From: Methylocystis sp.
GTDB taxonomy: Bacteria; Pseudomonadota; Alphaproteobacteria; Rhizobiales; Beijerinckiaceae
Reading direction: 5' to 3'
NCBI GenBank assembly: GCA_016178015.1
Contig: JACOUB010000006.1
Location: 1 to 64,000, forward strand
DNA: 64,000 bases
Shown here: piece by piece, positions 1 through 6,960 of the stretch
Numbering within the stretch: position 1 is the first letter of the stretch
Layout of the letters: each line of letters starts with the position of its first letter
The notes under the pieces: model-generated
Seen by the model: the letters and a program-made list of their open reading frames with translations, nothing else
The model's database searches: none
What the model was told of the DNA's origin: nothing
Made by a program: the position numbers and the translations under genes

Positions 1-129
1 GCCGAAAATGTCTCAAGCCCTCACAACCGCTTACGCCTGCGGCTGGAGCCTCGCCACCTCGCTCATGACCTGCGTCGTCGTCTTCCGCGCCGGCGACGAC
101 GATTTCGGCGTCATGACGACCGCCGAATA
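1..129. repeat. 129-bp direct repeat, left copy
   Basis: This stretch is identical, base for base, to 3111-3239; the two copies first differ at the next base (T at 130, C at 3240). It covers the upstream bases and the first 41 codons of a small gene. The copy begins at the window edge, so the true repeat may extend further left. The pair brackets a block of non-ICE genes. Confidence 0.95.
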
Positions 130-181
130 TGACGGCGATCCCGAGATTATCGTGCACGAATTCGATCCCTACCTGCCTTGA
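8..181 (+). CDS. Small hypothetical ICE protein (57 aa)
   Basis: An ATG opens a 57-codon frame ending in TGA, with an AAAATG start context. The product begins MSQALTTAYACGWSLATSL, has a short hydrophobic stretch (about residues 10-27) and an acidic C-terminal half rich in Asp and Glu. No domain is recognised. Its 5' part is duplicated at 3111-3239, where the frame is truncated, so this is the only complete copy in the window. Its coding nature is inferred from codon use and from being the part of the ICE backbone that was duplicated. A role in the element is unknown. Confidence 0.5.
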   Translation: MSQALTTAYACGWSLATSLMTCVVVFRAGDDDFGVMTTAEYDGDPEIIVHEFDPYLP

Positions 182-349
182 ACGGGCTTTGAACACGCCC
201 GCCCGGCGGCGGAAATCCCCACGGATTTTCGCGGCCGGGCATTCTGTTTGGCTGTCCTTCATGTCGCGCCGTTCTTTTGGAATGCGCGGTCCGCTCGCCT
301 CCGTCCCGCCAGCTCGCGCAGAGCCACTTAGAGCGCGTGATTGGGCCCT

Positions 350-946
350 TTAAGGCGACTTTTCAGAATTCGTCCTCGGTATCCAGGGATACAGGCGCGG
401 CACCATCAGCGTGAGGAGCGCCGCGAGCAACAGCGCAGCGACGACGCCGGCGATACAAAGCGTCCAATTATCCGGGCGTATGGCCCCGAGTGAGATGATG
501 ACCATGAGCAACGGGATGTCGAGGAAGTGGGTAAAAGCGGGAACCAATTCCGCCCGCGCACGCTCCAGCTCAGATGTAGCGTAGCCGCGCTTCAAGGCTT
601 CTTTGGTCAATCGCCGCATTCTCATGACGTAAAGACGCGTGACGGTGTTGCCCTCGATAAATTCGCAAGCGAAGAGCACAACCATTCCTGTAAGCCACGG
701 CTCTGCGAGGAAATTCCAGCCCCCGTAGAAGGAAACGATAAGCCACGTGCCGGAGATGAGAAGCAACAGCGCGCCCGGCACCACGACGCCATCGTAGAAA
801 ACGGCGATGTTACGCACCGCTTCTGCGAACAGGGGCAAGTCGGCCAGCTGGCGCGACCGCAGATCGGAAATGAATACACCAATCGCGCCGCCGGAGATCA
901 GCGCCAGACCGACGATATGCGCGAACTTCAGTAGCTCATAGGTCAT
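350..946 (-). CDS. DUF2269-like integral membrane protein
   Basis: The 198-aa product has about four or five hydrophobic segments (near residues 8-28, 50-72, 82-98, 140-156 and 163-182) and opens with the LLKFAHIVGLALISGG type of helix typical of DUF2269 proteins. The ATG overlaps the TGA of the upstream membrane-protein gene as ATGA, so the two are translationally coupled. It is the last gene of a three-gene operon (1882 down to 350) divergent from a MarR regulator. It would sit in the inner membrane. The function of the family is not established. No catalytic motif is visible. Confidence 0.7.
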   Translation of the reverse strand: MTYELLKFAHIVGLALISGGAIGVFISDLRSRQLADLPLFAEAVRNIAVFYDGVVVPGALLLLISGTWLIVSFYGGWNFLAEPWLTGMVVLFACEFIEGNTVTRLYVMRMRRLTKEALKRGYATSELERARAELVPAFTHFLDIPLLMVIISLGAIRPDNWTLCIAGVVAALLLAALLTLMVPRLYPWIPRTNSEKSP

Positions 947-1407
947 TGCGTAGGTTCTCCTGATAGCCGGGAACCGGCATGCGACGCTTTCAGCTTGAGG
1001 CCGTCGCGCATGTTGAGACCAAGCAGCGTCAGGTTCGTCGCGCCGGCTAGGAGTTCGAGCGCCTGCACGACATAGAACGTCGTATCGAGTTCGCCAGCGT
1101 GCGCCTTAGACGCGAGAAAGAGCGCGCAGGGAATGAGAATAAAAAGGCCGTTGGCGGCGATGAAGGGCATACGTTTGAGCTTCACGCCAATTACGCCGGC
1201 CCGACTTCCCTTCGACAGCACAAAACCGGAGCCGCCTGACGTCGCCAGCGCTGGAATAAGCCACAGGAGGCCCCACGGAATGGCCGTCTTGACGCTGACG
1301 ATGAGCGCCTCAGATGCAAAGAGCTCAGAAAAGACGGTCGAGAGCCAGAAACTCGCAATCGTCAAAAGCGCGATCGCTCCGGCTAAGGGATGGATGATTT
1401 TGGTCAC
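943..1407 (-). CDS. Conserved four-helix membrane protein, unknown function
   Basis: The GTG at 1407 is chosen as start because a GAGGAG-type ribosome site lies just upstream and the protein then begins TKIIHPLAGAIALLTIASFW; the open frame continues upstream but without plausible coding content. The 154-aa product has four predicted membrane helices and a conserved-looking KLKRMPFIAANGL loop. It is the middle gene of the three-gene membrane operon, 31 bp after the preceding gene and overlapping the next by 4 bp. I cannot assign a family. The linkage to DUF1772 and DUF2269 proteins and a MarR regulator suggests a small-molecule stress or detoxification role, as an inference only. Confidence 0.65.
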   Translation of the reverse strand: MTKIIHPLAGAIALLTIASFWLSTVFSELFASEALIVSVKTAIPWGLLWLIPALATSGGSGFVLSKGSRAGVIGVKLKRMPFIAANGLFILIPCALFLASKAHAGELDTTFYVVQALELLAGATNLTLLGLNMRDGLKLKASHAGSRLSGEPTQ

Positions 1408-1438
1408 AGTTCTTCTGCCTTTCTCCTCTAGGGCGCCT

Positions 1439-1882
1439 TCACCTGAGCGCGAGTACGCCGAGCGCGGACGCAATGCAGGCCAGCGCGATGCGGACATTGT
1501 GAATCAACAGCCAACTATCGAGCTTGGCGGGCACCTGATCGGGCGGGACTGACTTGGTGGCAAATTGAGCGTTGATCGGAACGTAGTATGCCGCCGTCAG
1601 GACGATGACTGCCGCGAAGCAGGCGAAGGAGAGCAGCCACAGCATTCGAGCTGTTCCGTCGCTCCAACCCAGCCAGAGAGAGCCAACCAGCCCGATCGCG
1701 GTAGGGATCACGACGAGCGGAATGGCTAACATTATGAATTTCTTGTTCTGACTGAACCAGTCAAGGAAGGCCTCCGGGGGCAGGCTCTTCCAGTAACTTC
1801 CCAGGATCACACCGATCGCCAGCATGACGCCGGCGAACATCCCCGAGCCGGATATGGCAAGAATGTTGAAGATCGCACGCAT
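1439..1882 (-). CDS. DUF1772 (anthrone oxygenase-like) membrane protein
   Basis: The start at 1882 gives a 147-aa protein beginning MRAIFNILAISGSGMFAGVM; a longer frame to 2071 adds an Arg/Ser-rich, unlikely N-terminus that would run into the regulatory region. An AAAAGG ribosome site precedes the ATG. Four membrane helices and a C-terminal motif ending in a final helix (IALACIASALGVL) fit the DUF1772 family, some of whose members are described as anthrone oxygenases. It is the first gene of the operon repressed, presumably, by the divergent MarR protein. Substrate is unknown. Confidence 0.7.
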   Translation of the reverse strand: MRAIFNILAISGSGMFAGVMLAIGVILGSYWKSLPPEAFLDWFSQNKKFIMLAIPLVVIPTAIGLVGSLWLGWSDGTARMLWLLSFACFAAVIVLTAAYYVPINAQFATKSVPPDQVPAKLDSWLLIHNVRIALACIASALGVLALR

Positions 1883-2075
1883 TTTTTGGGGCCTTTTCAC
1901 CGGAGATGGATCACCCTGGTCACGGTTTTTCTGCCTTTTCCACGAGGATCGCTTCGCCTGGGGAATGCGCCGCTGGTGGCTTGCTGAGCTGACGTTCGAT
2001 CTGGAAGGCAGAGTCCAGTAGGCGTAGTAGCGACATGGCACGCTCCGTTCAGTGTGGCTGCTTGATGCCAATATG

Positions 2076-2113
2076 GTATGATAGAGACATACTAACGTGA
2101 CATCATGATGTCA
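2076..2113. promoter_or_regulatory. Divergent promoter/operator region of MarR regulator
   Basis: Two symmetric sites lie side by side between the divergent genes: GTATG at 2076-2080 and CATAC at 2088-2092 (7-bp spacer), and a perfect 16-bp palindrome TGACATCATGATGTCA at 2098-2113. MarR dimers typically bind 16-20 bp inverted repeats in such positions, so these are likely operators for the regulator that starts 20 bp further on. Confidence 0.55.
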
Positions 2114-2133
2114 ATACTGCTCCATGGTGGTAG

Positions 2134-2622
2134 ATGCACAAAACCAAGGGAACGCCTGCCGGCGATGCCGTGACCAGCCTCATCCTCGACCTGTTCAGGC
2201 TCAACAACCAACTTTTGGCTGCGGGCGATCGGCTGGTGGCGCGGCTTGGGTTGACGAGCGCCCGCTGGCAGATCCTCGGGGCTATCGTCGTCGCCGATTA
2301 CCCGCAGCCGGTCGCGTGGCTTGCTCGAAACCTGGGCGCGAATCGTCAAAACGTGCAGCGGATCATCAACGATCTAGCGAAGGAGGGGCTGGTCGCATTC
2401 GAGGCCAACCCGCATCACCGGCGAGCGCAACTCGTCATTCTGACCGACAAGGGAAGGCAGACGTTCGACGCCGCTATGGGCTTGCAGACTCCCTGGATCT
2501 ACAGTCTCTCCGAGGGGCTTTTGGTGAAGGACATAGAAACAACTCACCGAGTCATCATGGCGCTACGCCAAAAACTGAGTGGCAAGGGTGAAGCTGAAAG
2601 GCGCCATGACGAGGGTGACTGA
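2134..2622 (+). CDS. MarR-family transcriptional regulator
   Basis: The 162-aa protein has the winged-helix layout of MarR: an N-terminal dimerisation helix (residues 12-36), the recognition region with TSARWQILGAIV followed by LARNLGANRQNVQRIINDL (about 40-85), a wing with HHRRAQLVILTDKG (about 95-110), and a C-terminal dimerisation helix. MarR proteins repress neighbouring genes until they bind a phenolic or oxidant ligand. It is divergent from the three-gene membrane operon ending at 350, with two palindromes in the 250-bp gap, so it probably controls that operon and itself. The ligand is unknown. Confidence 0.88.
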   Translation: MHKTKGTPAGDAVTSLILDLFRLNNQLLAAGDRLVARLGLTSARWQILGAIVVADYPQPVAWLARNLGANRQNVQRIINDLAKEGLVAFEANPHHRRAQLVILTDKGRQTFDAAMGLQTPWIYSLSEGLLVKDIETTHRVIMALRQKLSGKGEAERRHDEGD

Positions 2623-3110
2623 TGTGCGTATTCCAATATTAAATTGGTTCTGATGGCGCCCGCCCGGTTGCGCGGCGGTTGCGCGTTTTGGGATGATTCG
2701 CATAAGCCCAATATGGAACTTCGGGGCGTGCTCTCCGCCTGTCGCGCGCGGTTCAGCGTAGTGCGTTCCAAGGTCTGCAAATGTGGCGCATAGCGGCAAT
2801 TCGAGCTGCCCCACTTCGTGGAGCCGACCTTTGTCGCTTCCTTCAATAGGAGACGACCGAGCATAGCGTGCGTCGATTTCCACCCGATGCGACTCGGGGC
2901 GCGCGCGCCATTCATCACCTCCCGCCCAGCGTTCACCCCGCTCTCATTGGCGCAATCCTTGGTCCAGCCCATGGCCTGGCCATCAACCCACGAGGGGTCC
3001 GCTACGCGAGCGTGCGGCCTCTTCGGCTTCGCCTTCGAGGTGATTGCGGCCCTTAGCTGGACACATCGGGCGCCTGTCGCGCGGGGATGGTCCCCGCCTC
3101 AAAGACGGGA
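2623..3110. other. Gap without recognised gene
   Basis: Frames on both strands are low-complexity and look like GC-driven shadows. The last part is the leader of the duplicated small gene: a perfect 7-bp stem, GCGGGGA at 3081-3087 and TCCCCGC at 3091-3097, lies just before the start of the second repeat copy. I see no other structure. Confidence 0.5.
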
Positions 3111-3239
3111 GCCGAAAATGTCTCAAGCCCTCACAACCGCTTACGCCTGCGGCTGGAGCCTCGCCACCTCGCTCATGACCTGCGTCGTCGTCTTCCGCGC
3201 CGGCGACGACGATTTCGGCGTCATGACGACCGCCGAATA
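3111..3239 (+). pseudogene. Direct repeat right copy; truncated second copy of the 57-aa gene
   Basis: This is the second exact copy of bases 1-129. The ATG at 3118 and the first 41 codons are intact, but after codon 41 the sequence is unrelated to the first copy and the frame runs out of phase into the next gene, giving an Arg/His-rich tail to 3579 that looks like a shadow. It is best read as a 5' fragment left by the recombination that introduced the block 182-3110. Confidence 0.75.
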
Positions 3240-3244
3240 CCATC

Positions 3245-3721
3245 ATGCTCATGATCGGCATCGTTCTCGGCTTCATCGCCCTCGGATATTTCTGCTGGCT
3301 GTTGTTCGCGCTCGCGGTCTATGCGCTGCCGTTCTTCGCCGGCGTCACTGCCGGACTCGCCGCTTATCACAGCGGCTCGGGCCCAATCGGTGCGATCGCC
3401 GTCGGCCTCATCGCAGGGGTCGTTACGCTCGTCGTCGGGCAGATCGCCTTCGCAGCTGTCCGATCGCCGGTAATGCGCGCAACAATCGCTCCCCTCTTCG
3501 CCGCGCCAGCCGCTGTCGCCGGCTATCATGCGACTCTCGGCCTCGCCCACATCGGCGCGCCATCTCAGGACCGGTGTGAAATTCTTGCTGTGATCGGTGC
3601 CATCGTGGTGGGAGGGACGGCCTGGGCGCGCATGACGGTCTTGGCCCCGCCAAATGTTGGGCGGCGTGTCATGGCCGGTTCGACTCCACAGCCCTTTGCG
3701 TCGGCATCCAGAGACGGGTGA
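3245..3721 (+). CDS. Small ICE-associated membrane protein (158 aa)
   Basis: The product starts MLMIGIVLGFIALGYFCWLLF and has four or five membrane helices over residues 1-130, including a Gly-rich AGLAAYHSGSGPIGAI segment. In rhizobial ICEs a protein of this general kind is commonly found close to the DUF736 gene; that is from memory, not a search. The start is 6 bp after the truncated repeat, so its native promoter and ribosome site may have been displaced by the repeat; no good Shine-Dalgarno is visible. Function is unknown. Confidence 0.65.
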   Translation: MLMIGIVLGFIALGYFCWLLFALAVYALPFFAGVTAGLAAYHSGSGPIGAIAVGLIAGVVTLVVGQIAFAAVRSPVMRATIAPLFAAPAAVAGYHATLGLAHIGAPSQDRCEILAVIGAIVVGGTAWARMTVLAPPNVGRRVMAGSTPQPFASASRDG

Positions 3722-4276
3722 ACACTCGCGTCGTCATCTCTTGAAAGGCTCGAGCGAGTGTCTGGTCGTCGAGCGTGACCGCGAAGGAGCGATCAGTCAG
3801 AGCATTTCGAGCGAACAACGGCGACCTCTCTTGCAGTCCAAAACGCCGTGATCGGCGACGCGAGCACTGTCCTCCAAGGGCTCGGCGATGCGGGGATCGC
3901 CTTTCTGCACGCCAGCGTTTCTTTTCCTTCGCACGGAATGCCGGGGGTCTTGTGCGAGCTGCTCGATATCCACCAAGTCTCCTGTTCGGGAACGCTGTCC
4001 GGCCAAGCGCGACCACCGAGGCCTCTGTGATGGCTTGATCTGGCCGAAGGACGGCTGCGCCTCGATCGCCTGAGACGCAACGGCGACGCATCGACTTTCT
4101 TCCCCTGACGCTTGGCGCGCGTCATTCCTCGCGAGGCAAGAAACTCGCTGCTCCGCCGTCCTCCGCTTTGCTGCGGCCCGCAGGCGGGTGCGTCGCCGAT
4201 CGCCTTCGGCCTTGCGATCGCCATCGAGGCCGCGATGGGCGCGGGCTCGAAGACAGCAGATCACAGGAGAACTATC
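3722..4276. other. 555-bp gap upstream of the DUF736 gene
   Basis: No convincing gene. Several long frames on both strands are Arg/Ser/Pro-rich and mutually overlapping, as expected for shadows in GC-rich DNA. The last 20 bp carry the ribosome site AGGAGA for the following gene. The region may hold its promoter. Confidence 0.5.
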
Positions 4277-4600
4277 ATGGCGAACATCGGCTCCTTCAAA
4301 AAGTCCGGCAACGAGTTCCAGGGTGAGATCGTGACGCTCAGCGTCCAGGCCAAAGGCGTCCGCATCGTCCCTGAAGCCAACCGGACCAACGACAACGCTC
4401 CGAGCCACCGGGTCTACGTCGGCCGCGCCGAGATCGGCGCCGCCTGGTCGAAGCGCTCCAACGAGGGCCGCGACTATCTCTCGGTCAAGCTGGACGATCC
4501 GAGCTTCAACGCTCCGATCTACGCCAACCTCTTCGACGACGAGGACGGCGAAGGCTACACCCTCATCTGGTCCCGCAGCCGTAAGGCCAACGGCGACTGA
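4277..4600 (+). CDS. DUF736 family protein
   Basis: The 107-aa protein begins MANIGSFKKSGNEFQGEIVT and contains the family features: the N-terminal IGSFK-GNEFQGEI block, a central VYVGRAEIGAAW block (about 55-66) and the C-terminal DYLSVKLDDPSF-APIYANL block (about 74-95). The start at 4277 is chosen for its AGGAGA site 7 bp upstream; the upstream open frame is not protein-like. DUF736 genes are a hallmark of conjugative plasmids and ICEs in alphaproteobacteria, but their biochemical role is unknown. A strong terminator-like hairpin follows 18 bp after the stop. Confidence 0.92.
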   Translation: MANIGSFKKSGNEFQGEIVTLSVQAKGVRIVPEANRTNDNAPSHRVYVGRAEIGAAWSKRSNEGRDYLSVKLDDPSFNAPIYANLFDDEDGEGYTLIWSRSRKANGD

Positions 4601-4618
4601 TCCGGATCAGCCACAACG

Positions 4619-4646
4619 CCCCGCCCGGACGACCGGGCGGGGCTTT
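4619..4646 (+). terminator. Rho-independent terminator after DUF736 gene
   Basis: Perfect 10-bp stem CCCCGCCCGG (4619-4628), ACGA loop, CCGGGCGGGG (4633-4642), followed by CTTTCG. The U-tract is short but the stem is very stable, and it sits directly downstream of the DUF736 stop. Confidence 0.75.
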
Positions 4647-4769
4647 CGCTTGGCCGCCATGCAAGTCGGCGAAGCGTAAAGCCCACTCTGCGGATCGCCG
4701 CCAAAGCGCTTATTAGGCAGCACGACTTTACGGCGCGCCGAAGCTCGCACACTGCGCGCTATCCCCCTG

Positions 4770-5009
4770 TCAAGGCGCCTTCTTCAGGCTCGAAATGGCT
4801 CTTGCAGGATCGAAACCGAGCGCTTCCGCCAGCTCCAGGAATTCCACAACGTCAACACGACGCTCGCCGCTTTCGAGCCGGGCGACGAAGGACTGGTACT
4901 CGCCAAGCCGAGCGGCAAGATCAGCCTGCGTCATGCCCGCCGCCTCTCTCTTTTCGATGAGTAGATCGATCAAGGCCCTGTGGCGTTCCGATCCAAGCGT
5001 CTTTGCCAA
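4770..5009 (-). CDS. XRE-family helix-turn-helix regulator (79 aa)
   Basis: A single Cro/C1-type helix-turn-helix fills the protein: EKREAAGMTQADLAARLGEYQSFVARLESG... with the helix-turn-helix at about residues 25-46 and the ERRVDVVEFLELAEALGFDP helix after it. Proteins of this shape are common small repressors in rhizobial accessory DNA. Upstream (5044-5081) lie three related half-sites forming two inverted repeats, fitting autoregulation. It is convergent with the DUF736 gene. It could be an ICE controller or an orphan antitoxin-like regulator; no toxin partner is apparent next to it. Confidence 0.85.
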   Translation of the reverse strand: MAKTLGSERHRALIDLLIEKREAAGMTQADLAARLGEYQSFVARLESGERRVDVVEFLELAEALGFDPARAISSLKKAP

Positions 5010-5043
5010 CTACGTCCCGCCTCTGCCGATGCGGGGTCTTTAA

Positions 5044-5081
5044 ATAATCTGATTTCTGGATTATCTTAAAAGTAGATAATC
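5044..5081. promoter_or_regulatory. Operator-like half-site array upstream of XRE regulator
   Basis: ATAATC (5044-5049) pairs with GATTAT (5059-5064) over a 9-bp spacer, and GATTATCT (5059-5066) pairs perfectly with AGATAATC (5074-5081) over a 7-bp spacer. The middle half-site is shared. The region is markedly AT-rich in GC-rich surroundings and lies between the divergent XRE gene and the small genes from 5097, so it probably contains both promoters and the repressor sites. Confidence 0.55.
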
Positions 5082-5096
5082 ATCGGCGAGTCGGGA

Positions 5097-5285
5097 ATGG
5101 ACGCCCTGAAAGGGGCGCGCGTCTGGGCAGGCGTCGGCGTTGCGCCCGCGCCGGTGTGGGGAACGCTGCCGTGGCGCCCCGCCCGGCAGGAAGCCGACGA
5201 GGGCGAGAAGCTTCTCGCGACCGCCAAACGAATTGTTGAAGCGGCGCAACTTGCGGACGCATTTGGAAAGAACGAACATGCCTGA
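5097..5285 (+). CDS. Hypothetical protein (62 aa)
   Basis: A small frame from ATG at 5097 with a Gly/Ala/Trp-rich first half and an amphipathic Glu/Lys-rich second half (EADEGEKLLATAKRIVEAAQ). Its stop overlaps the start of the next gene by 8 bp, which suggests translational coupling. It lies directly downstream of the XRE operator array, divergent from the regulator. No family recognised and no strong ribosome site is visible, so the coding call is tentative. Confidence 0.4.
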   Translation: MDALKGARVWAGVGVAPAPVWGTLPWRPARQEADEGEKLLATAKRIVEAAQLADAFGKNEHA

Positions 5286-5580
5286 CAGACACATTACGTT
5301 CGCCGTGTCCCTGGCGAAGATATTGGTGAATACGCGGGACCAGTTCGCCGAAGCCATACGCCATGCAGCGATGGCGCGCATCGAGGCAAGCCCCTCGCAA
5401 AATATTTGCGCTGGCCAAGAGGCCATCCCTCGCGGGATCCTCGAATCACACGTCGATGATGCTCTCTACGCAATCTGCCGTGATGGGCTCGGTGGGCTCA
5501 AAGACAATGTTCGAATTACTGTGGATGAGATCGTGCGCGAGGCGCTGGACGCCGCGAGAAAAGAGGCGCCCCACGAATAG
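5278..5580 (+). CDS. Hypothetical protein (100 aa)
   Basis: The ATG at 5278 gives a soluble, mixed-charge protein beginning MPDRHITFAVSLAKILVNTR with helical segments such as QFAEAIRHAAMARIEAS and a C-terminal ITVDEIVREALDAARKEA helix. The upstream extension of the frame is Arg-rich and unlikely to be coding. It overlaps the 62-aa gene by 8 bp and is probably co-transcribed with it from the XRE-controlled region. No family recognised. Confidence 0.5.
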   Translation: MPDRHITFAVSLAKILVNTRDQFAEAIRHAAMARIEASPSQNICAGQEAIPRGILESHVDDALYAICRDGLGGLKDNVRITVDEIVREALDAARKEAPHE

Positions 5581-5717
5581 CGCTTCGCCTCTTACCTCAG
5601 CCGAAATCCATTGTTGGATTTTCGCACGGGGCTCGGCATGTTCCGAACTCGTAATGCTTCCGCTCCGCCTAGCGCTCGACGTGGACGCCGAGGTGAGCCG
5701 AGACTGCCAGGGAAAAC

Positions 5718-6026
5718 CTATACAAGCGCCCACGCATCCACGGGGAAATCGGCATTGCAGCTTTCATGTTTTGCGGCGCGCCGGTTTTGCGCTCTTGCGG
5801 ATCGGCGGCTTTGCGCTTTTCCGGTTATTTGCCGATGGAGACTTCGTCTCGGGCTTCCTGCGCTGCGCCTTTTCGGCAGCGCCTCGTCGTCGGGCGTCAC
5901 CAGCGCGACATGTTCGACGCCGAGCGCCTGTGACAGCTCGAAGAGGGTAACGACCATTGGATTGCGGCGGCCACGCTCGAGATCGCTCGGATATTGCTGC
6001 GTGAAGTCCGAGCGCTCGGCGCGGGA
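5718..6026 (-). pseudogene. Truncated XRE-family regulator (QseC-like position)
   Basis: Read on the minus strand from 6026, the frame encodes ERSDFTQQYPSDLERGRRNP followed by VVTLFELSQALGVEHVALVTP, i.e. the second half of a Cro/C1 helix-turn-helix. A TAA at 6027-6029 precedes it in frame, and the first half of the domain (the usual ...GLSQEELA) is absent. The only ATG (5957) lies inside the domain. It is divergent from a short DUF2285 gene, the arrangement of qseC-qseM in the Mesorhizobium symbiosis ICE, so it may be the remains of that controller. The C-terminal tail is Arg-rich and possibly frameshifted. Confidence 0.6.
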
Positions 6027-6080
6027 TTATCGGATACAATAGAAGCCGGAGCGGCGCGTTATTCGAGGAGCACGACATTC

Positions 6081-6350
6081 GTGAGCCCTTCTGACCCCGC
6101 GCCGGTCGCGGACGTTGCGCCCTCCGAGCCGCATCTGACCGATTACGATCACAAGCATGTCGCGATCTATTTGCGGCTGCTCGACGCGGCCGAGGAAGGC
6201 GCCGCGTGGGAAGAAGCCGCTCGCATCGTGCTCGGCATCGACGCGATTCGCGAGCCCGAACGCGCGAGACGCGCGCACGACACGCATCTTGCGCGCGCGC
6301 GCTGGCTTTCCTCCCATGGCTATCGTGATTTTCTTCGGGGCAGCCCCTGA
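6081..6350 (+). CDS. Short DUF2285 protein (QseM-like antiactivator candidate)
   Basis: Essentially the whole 89-aa protein is a DUF2285 domain: LTDYDHKHVAIYLRLLDAA, then AAWEEAARIVLGIDAIREPE, then RARRAHDTHLARARWLSSHG and YRDFLRG at the end. The GTG at 6081 is chosen because AGGAG lies about 11 bp upstream and the longer frame adds no conserved sequence. In the Mesorhizobium ICE a free-standing DUF2285 protein, QseM, blocks the activators TraR and FseA; DUF2285 is a winged helix-turn-helix variant. With an FseA-like gene 2.5 kb downstream, the same role is a reasonable inference. Confidence 0.72.
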   Translation: MSPSDPAPVADVAPSEPHLTDYDHKHVAIYLRLLDAAEEGAAWEEAARIVLGIDAIREPERARRAHDTHLARARWLSSHGYRDFLRGSP

Positions 6351-6960
6351 AGCAATGTCGTGAAATCCGCGAGCAGGTTTTCCCTACTGCCGTTGCGACG
6401 AGAAAGCTGATGCGGCGCGGCCGAAACTAGATAGGGCGTGCACTCATAAATCGGGCCGGTTAATTGCGGCCTGCTCAAGGTCCGCTTACCACCCGATAGC
6501 GAACGGATAGCAGACATTTCGACGAGTCCGAGTCGCGCCAATACCGGTCATTCCTTCTGCTCAGGGTGAACCGTCAGACCATCGATCCCGAAGCCAGCGA
6601 AATCTCGCCGACGTAGCCCTAAAATTTTTTCCGCCACCCCACTCAGGGCAATCGGGTGAAGGACTATGGTCCTCCTCGCCCTCATCCTGAGGCGCTCGCG
6701 AAGCGAGCCTCCAAGAACGAGGCGAGGAGGAAGGTGGCGCGGACGGGTTTCCTCGTCCTTCGAGGCCGGCTACGCCGGCGCCTCAGGATAAGGAAACCCT
6801 TCACCCGATTGCCCTGACCCCACTGGCCTGGAATTGTTCCACCGTTGAGAAGCTGTTAGGATACCAGACAGTCTTTTATGCTGGCGACGACCAGCTGCAG
6901 CGGTACGCGGCGGATACAAGGGACCTTAAAACCGTTCAACGGTATTTCAGGCAGCTATCC
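6351..6960. other. Intergenic region containing a MITE
   Basis: No gene is supported here. The region 6643-6817 is a miniature inverted-repeat element described separately. The remaining 290 bp on the left and 140 bp on the right have no recognised structure; the right part must contain the promoter of the secreted metallopeptidase that starts at 6961. Confidence 0.6.
6643..6817. mobile_element. MITE, 175 bp, 20-bp terminal inverted repeats
   Basis: Perfect 20-bp terminal inverted repeats: TCAGGGCAATCGGGTGAAGG at 6643-6662 and its complement at 6798-6817. Both ends are flanked by CCCCAC (6637-6642 and 6818-6823), a 6-bp target duplication. Inside are nested palindromes (CCTCCTCGCC with GGCGAGGAGG; GTTTCCT with AGGAAAC) of the CCTCATCCTGAGG type common in alphaproteobacterial intergenic DNA. 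There is no coding capacity, so it would have been moved by a transposase in trans. Confidence 0.85.

Noticed and set aside
3669-4408. Overlapping minus-strand frames of 140-203 codons upstream of the DUF736 gene
   Set aside because: Arg- and Ser-rich, mutually overlapping in different phases, no ribosome sites; treated as non-coding.
4770-5009. Intact XRE gene considered as the QseC partner of the DUF2285 protein
   Set aside because: It is about 1 kb away with its own operator array and is not divergent from the DUF2285 gene; the truncated XRE at 5718-6026 fits that position better. The possibility that it took over the role stays open.
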